Position numbers and translations under genes: made by a program
The notes under the pieces: model-generated
What the model saw: only the letters and a program-made list of their open reading frames with translations
What the model was told of the DNA's origin: nothing
Database searches by the model: none
DNA from: Ilex aquifolium
Lineage: Eukaryota; Streptophyta; Magnoliopsida; Aquifoliales; Aquifoliaceae
Assembly (NCBI GenBank): GCA_951799425.1
Contig: OX637404.1
Coordinates: 17,446,045-17,510,044 of the forward strand
Direction of reading: 5' to 3'
Length of the DNA: 64,000 bases
Part shown: one piece after another, positions 58,254 to 64,000 of the stretch
How the letters are laid out: each line of letters opens with the position of its first letter
How positions within the stretch are numbered: position 1 is the first letter of the stretch

Positions 58254-59692
58254 AGGGTGGGGTTCGGAAGAAGACGACTCTGTGTTCTAGATCAGCTTGG
58301 TCAGCTTGTGCCCTAGCATCCTTGTTGCGATCTGAACCATACACGCGTCATGGCCCGTTTAATTGAACGGTGGACATATTCCTAAAATAGACAGTGGGGA
58401 TCTATGAGAGCTATTGTACCACATACACAAGCCAATCACTGGTACGACCAAATTGCTTTATGTTTTCCCATTTGACAGCATTGATTTATGTGTTGCCAAT
58501 TTAATTTTGGGTGACTAATATTTTTTATTTGAAAAAATTTCAGTTACATACCTTTTAGTTTATTATATTTTTAAAAATATTTTTTTTATTATTCAAAATA
58601 TCATTGACACCCCTTCTATTTTATATTTAAACATCACTGACATTGGTTGTCATTAAACCACCATTTCTAACAAAAATAGTTCATCTAAAATATCAAAATT
58701 GTCTCTACATAAATCTCAAACAATCTTTTTATATAAAATTCGATTAAAATTTGAGCCGATTAAAATTTATTTTTTTACATATTAAAATTTATTTTTTACA
58801 TATTAAAATTTGAGCTATTAAAATTCAATTCAAGTTGATTAAATTTTATTTTTTTTACATATTAAAATTTAAAATTTGAGCCTATTAATTTTTTTTTTAC
58901 GTACTAAAATTAGAGCTAATTGAGCTCAACTTGAGCTGTTAATGCCAATTAAAATTTATATATTTTTACTTTTTAAAATTTATTTCAATTAAAATTCGAT
59001 TCAAGTTGATTAAAATTTATTTTTTACATATTAAGATTTGAGTCGATTAAAATTTATTTTTTTTTGTATTAAAATTCAAGTTAATTAAAATTTTAATATG
59101 TAAAAAAATTCATAAAATAGAGAGGGTCTCATTGAAGATATACCTATCTAGAGGGGTCTCATTGAAAACATATCTATCTAGAGAGGGTGTAAATAAAATT
59201 TTTCTTAAAATATATCATGGACAATTTAATAAAATTGTATTCTAATTAAAGTCTTTAATCTAACAAGGAGTGCTAGTGAAGATTCAAATAATAGAGAAGG
59301 TGTCCTTGAAGATATAATAAACTAAAAAAAATGTGACTGAAATTTTTCCTTTCTATTTTTAATGATTTTAATTTTTTTAATTCTCACTTTCCAATATAAA
59401 AATTTGGGTAAATTTTATTAACACTATTTTAAAATGAATAATGATTTTTCAACTTAAAAATATGCCCTAATTTATTGATCTAATGATATAATTTTATTAT
59501 AATTATTTAATTAATATAAAGTTCTGATGTTTGATAAAACTCGTAGTCAATCCAAAAACTATATTAATTATACCTAAATAACATTGCTCTTGTTGAATAT
59601 CCTATTTTTAATTAGTCCTCATGTCTTTCTCTGAAATTTCATTGGCACTCCTAATCAATATTTGTCGGGTAACAAATTACTCCCAAAATTAT
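58254..59692. other. Upstream intergenic region, AT-rich degenerate repeats
   Basis: Upstream of the TAF2 TATA box. From about 58730 to 59110 it is made of degenerate units with ATTAAAATTTGAGC and AAAATTTATTTTTTACATAT words. Near 59125-59195 a GAGGGTCTCATTGAA word is repeated. No gene. Confidence 0.7.
58730..59110. repeat. Degenerate AT-rich tandem-like repeats
   Basis: About ten imperfect copies of a 25-45 bp unit, ATTAAAATTTATTTTTTACA with variants. Confidence 0.7.
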
Positions 59693-60149
59693 AGAGGTGC
59701 AACTTGGGCGGGTCAATCCGAATTCAACTCGAGCCCAACCCTAAAAAAACAAAGCTTGGGTTAAAATTTTTAATATTTGGGTTGGGCCTAGGCAAAAAAA
59801 CTCCAACCCGAATTGAATTTGGGCAAGCCTCGGGTTGAGGCCTCGGATTGTCGGGTTCAACCAGAATATTAAATCGGGTTAAACTCAATTATTAAATCGG
59901 GTTGAACCCGAATATACATAAATATATAAATATATTTAACTATAATTAGTATTTATCTTCACTCTTTAGAGTTCAGACTTTCACTTCACTTCAAGTATTC
60001 ACCCCTGCGCCTCCATTACTCTTAGATCCCTATCTCACTCGTCACTCCTCCCTTTCTCAGTCTCCTTCTCTCAATCGTCACTTGTCTGAGTTGTCTTAGA
60101 CTCTCAGCCTCCCTCTCTTACTCATCACTCCTCCCTCTCTCACTCTCTC

Positions 60150-62418
60150 TGTAACGCCCCAAATACCACCTTGGACGGCATTACATTCTAAAAATCATTA
60201 ACCGCATGAGAGCACTAAGTAAATCCATCACGACGAAAGTTTCATTCATTAACCATTAATATTTTAACAAAATTCGGGCAGAGTCTCCTTTGTACGAGGA
60301 GCTCTACCCAAAACACAACCTGTACAATTATATTACAATTGACCACACCGGGTCCACATATGCATAACTATTGACCACACCGGGTCCATTTATCCATCAT
60401 AAAATAAACTTCCATTCACCATATATCATATCCACACTATAATCCCAAAAGAATAGGCCAAGCTATGGCATTTACATCTCAAATGATCAAACGTAACTTA
60501 GCAGCGGAATAACAAAAGAAAACTAAACTTCAAATGATTTCAAAATAAATTCTCAAGTCTATTACAAAGGAAGCTATGTCTCTACAGGTCCATCTCGGGA
60601 TCCACATTCCCTCCTATAGGAGCTTCCCAATATTCCGGCTCGTCAGTTCTAAGCTCCTCCTCTATACCAAGACCTGAAATATGTTGTTTGTAGGGGGTGA
60701 GCACTAAGCTCTGTAGCAACATTCCTCCCAAACTCGCACAAGGTTTATAAAAGTATATAAAATGGCCGGTCTCATTTCACAAATAGCATATATAATCTTT
60801 GAAGTAAAACAGGGACATTTTAAAGTGGATCTCAAGTTTAAGTAGCGACAGTAATTTAAATGAACAGTAAAAGAAACCTAGATCCAAGACATTTCCATTT
60901 TTCCGAAATATAAACCGGTTTCCCACAAGACCTTGTGGAATCCCATACTCCCACAAGTTCTTGTAGGAAACCATTTTCCACAATACTACAATAATTCATA
61001 ACTTGACATTAATGGCCATAAACAATTCCCAACAATTCTTCCGGTAGGTGGCATACTTAAGAGCAACCTCCACCCCCATTTATTTCGGTAGGTGGCATAC
61101 TTAAGAGCAACCTCCACCCCCATTTATTCCGGTAGGTGGCATACTTAAGAGCAACCTCCACCCCCATTTATTCCGGTAGGTGGCATACTTAAGAGCAACC
61201 TCCACCCCCATTTATTCCGGTAGGTGGCATACTTAAGAGCAACCTCCACCCCCATTTATTCCGGTAGGTGGCATACTTAAGAGCAACCTCCACCCCCATT
61301 TATACAATCCCAATATTTATCTCCATTTTCAATCATTTATCCAAAATTCCCAAATTTAAGCATGTGACATTGTCAATAACCAACCAAGAAAAATGCAAGA
61401 GATCATTATAAACATCATTTGTTGCACAATATAAAACTCTAAGTTTTGAAAGTGAAAACCAAGAAATTACCAAGAGAAAAATCCATTTTCCTTACCAATC
61501 AATGATTGAAGATGAAAAAGAAAGATAAAATGGTTACCAAACCATCACATAGTTCAAAACATGGCATTGATTGCAAAAATATAAAGAATCAAAGATTTCC
61601 CTACACATATCCAAGATTTAGAGAAAGAGACATATGTGTATATATATATATATAGCCCTACCCTCAATGTGAGAGAGTGAGAGAAAACCCCTACCACTTC
61701 CTTAGTTTGGTGTGAAGACCTTGAGGATTTGATCTACTTTGAGGTGAGAATCCCCTTCCTTCTTCCTCCCCCAAAGCTCTCTAGGGTTAGAAATGGGGAA
61801 AATGGGTGAAGGAGACGGTTTTGGTGTATTTAGAAGGCAAGAATTGGGGAAAATCGCGAACTGATCTGGGTATATATAAATGGTACCGTCCGGACGGTTC
61901 CTTGGGCGTCCGGACGCTGGCAACTCTCGGTCCCAGTTTTCTGTCCCAACTTCCAGAACAGTTTTCACCTATTTAGAGCTCGAATTGGAGAATTTTCATG
62001 AGATACACTTTTGTAGCCCTAGATGTCTACTATCTACTGTAAAAATTTCAGATCAATTGGACTTAAGAATAAAAAGTTATGATCAAAATAGTAGACAGTG
62101 TCCAAAATCCTTTATACCCAAATTTTCTCCAAAATGTGTTTTAACTCCAAATTCCTTCCTAACTTCTAATACACCCCATATCACCTCTCCCAAGGTTTTT
62201 CGACCTTCCGGATTCAATGGAGAACTTATTTTGACCTAAAAATATTTAGAAACTTCCATAATCCCTCTTCTCAAGTTTACACACATTCGAAACTCAAACT
62301 TCTCCATCCATTTGTCTCCCTAATATTTATTCCTACTATTAATACACATATCCCATTTTACTACAATGGTTTACTATATATCTATATACATATATAAAAT
62401 AAAATACGGGGTGTTACA
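60150..62418. mobile_element. Solo LTR, chromovirus-type Ty3/gypsy
   Basis: 2269 bp with ends TGTAACGCCCC and GGGGTGTTACA and a 5-bp CTCTC repeat on each side (weak, as the site is CT-rich). No gag or pol is present, so it is most likely a solo LTR left by recombination. The ends and the GTCCGGACG words near 61880-61910 fit long LTRs of Tekay/Del-like elements. Direction cannot be fixed. Confidence 0.75.
61041..61303. repeat. Minisatellite, 6 x 44 bp
   Basis: Six head-to-tail copies with an exact 44-bp period (CGG phase at 61042, 61086, 61130, 61174, 61218, 61262). Each has CCGGTAGGTGGCATACTTAA and ends CACCCCCATTTATT. The copies are almost identical, so the array expanded recently. Confidence 0.97.
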
Positions 62419-62702
62419 CTCTCTCTCTTCATCTACGCCTCACCCTTCATCTCAAGATCACTTGAAAAAATTAGATCTACACTTGAAAAAATCAAATCTA
62501 CACTTCAAAAAATCAAGCCGAATTAAGTAACCCAAGCCCAACTCGATTTTTAACCGGAAATCAGCCCGAACCCGAATTCAACCCAAGCCCGCCCGAATTA
62601 AACTCGGGCAGTACTCGGGTTGAGGTAGGATTAGGGTTAAAGATTATATATCTTGGGTTGGGCTAGGGTTGACCTCTCAACCCACCCGAGTTGCACCCCT
62701 AG

Positions 62703-64000
62703 AAAATTATACTCTTTTACACGTTAAGTATTTTAATATTACTAGTTGATGCACACTTGCGTTGCATATGCAACATTTCAAGTATTTAAAATTTTTCATT
62801 CTTGTTGTAATATCTATTAGTTATTTTAATTTTTTGATCCTGATACAATAAGGGGTCCTCAATGTTGTACCCTAAAACAAAATGTGTGTTTGTCACAATT
62901 TATAGACAAATTTTTTAACTCTTATGAGTTAATAGGGGGAACAATTTCTTAAACTATTATTTTAGTAAAGAGATATAAACCTTATTTAGCTAAATTACAA
63001 GTCTTTTTTTTTGCCAAAATCGCTTAACCAAAATTTTCACAATGAAAATATTCACAGTAAACAAGGACAATCAATATCTGAAATACACATATGACTCAAT
63101 AGCTAAACTTGCATAAGTTGAAAAAAATCAGAATTTGTCCAAATATTAAGAGATATCTTAATCCAAATATTTAATTAAATAACTTCATATAAAAAAATAA
63201 ATTTTTTTTTTTTAAAAAGGTCATATTGTAAATTCTGGCACAAGCATAAACAACAAAAGCAAAAATTAAAGTTGACTAGCAAAATGTAGATAACATATAA
63301 TAAGTAACAAAACAGCATAACCAGCCACACATACCCAAGAAAGAAAAAAAACAAAATGAAGCAAAAGGTGAGAAGGAGTGAGATTTTGACGTTAAACACG
63401 GAGGTTGAGAGAAGAATTTAGATGGAAAAATGATTTAGATCAAAAAATGATAAGATCTTATTCAACTAGTCAGTCCATAGTATTTACCACAAATGAGGGG
63501 AAAAAACTTCTTTAAATTTTTTTGAACAGTATCTTATTATGGGAAATTTTCACAGCTCACGAAAGCCAATTCCTCCATATATAATCATAGAAAGAAATTA
63601 ATATCATAGAGGACGACAGAGATATCTAAGAACTTCTTCCTCTCTCAACCCAATAAAGTAGATAACCAGTTCTAATCTAAGAAATATGAGTATGTCAATG
63701 AAGGTTTTCAATAAAATAAAACTTAGTATATGTTTGATTATATTTGTCCTAAAGCCTACTAATATCTATCTTCAGCAAAAGTTATGAGCTTGTACAGGTA
63801 GTAAGGTTTTTATGGACTATGATTACCATTTTTCTTTTCAAAAATGTCTTGCATGTCACATGCAACTTGAACTGATATCACCTGTGGGTTGTAGTGAACT
63901 TGCCAAGACATTCTGAAATTAGTTGACAATGAAAAATGAAAACTTCATATCTCGTGATCAAACAAGTCCATAATTTTTCTAGAATTTTAAGAATCAAGTT
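62703..64000. other. AT-rich intergenic DNA
   Basis: Nothing coding or repetitive recognised beyond homopolymer runs. Confidence 0.7.

Larger units (their letters stand above)
59693..62702. mobile_element. hAT-like MITE interrupted by a solo LTR
   Basis: Inverted ends AGAGGTGCAACTTGGGCGGG and CCCGAGTTGCACCCCTAG with GGGTTGGGC words inside. It is flanked by a perfect 8-bp duplication AAAATTAT (59685-59692 and 62703-62710), typical of hAT. Without the insert the element is about 740 bp. Non-coding. Confidence 0.85.

Noticed and set aside
61041-61303. Regular repeats that might suggest a CRISPR array
   Set aside because: The six 44-bp units are head to tail with no unique spacers, and the DNA is plant nuclear; it is a minisatellite.

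Overview
This is nuclear DNA from a flowering plant with a large, repeat-rich genome. The reasons are one plant-type protein-coding gene broken into many small exons, LTR retrotransposons of plant lineages (Tat-like Ty3/gypsy and Ty1/copia with an initiator-Met-type primer site), an Au-type SINE, a plastid rRNA fragment, and many short hAT-like and Mutator-like elements. AT-rich introns and coding exons of ordinary GC argue against a grass. The exact lineage (eudicot or magnoliid) cannot be settled from the sequence alone.

One host gene fills most of the window. It is TAF2, a subunit of the general transcription factor TFIID, on the minus strand. I could trace 25 coding exons from the ATG at 58110 to the stop at 6476. 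All introns are GT-AG, the exon lengths sum to 4410 nt, and the joined frame is open for 1469 residues. The locus spans 51.6 kb, of which about 47 kb is intron. Three introns (24, 18 and 10) hold 30 kb and carry most of the transposons. The protein begins with a dead M1-aminopeptidase-like half, continues through an alpha-helical (HEAT-like) middle, and ends in a plant-type charged tail with four 30-residue repeats and a lysine-rich block. A TATA box and a CT-rich leader lie just upstream (58111-58253).

Layout from left to right. 1-3985: the 5' LTR, gag and part of pol of a minus-strand Tat-like Ty3/gypsy element that runs off the left edge. 3986-6475: an old LTR-like fragment, a hAT-like MITE and a small tandem duplication. 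6476-58110: TAF2 with its transposon-filled introns. These hold a LINE tail with an 11-bp target duplication, an old LTR remnant, MITEs, a decayed plastid 23S fragment beside a GAAGCGA-rich hAT-like element, an old copia element, an Au SINE, a young internally deleted copia element, and others. 58254-59692: AT-rich DNA with degenerate repeats. 59693-62702: a hAT-like MITE split by a 2.27-kb solo LTR that itself carries a 6 x 44-bp minisatellite. 62703-64000: AT-rich DNA with no recognised feature.

No second host gene, RNA gene or CRISPR array is supported. No previously undescribed system is evident. The most unusual points are the giant TAF2 gene with its internal protein repeat, the intron acceptor that abuts a LINE-like poly-A tail, the nested solo LTR, and the C-to-T-decayed plastid insert.
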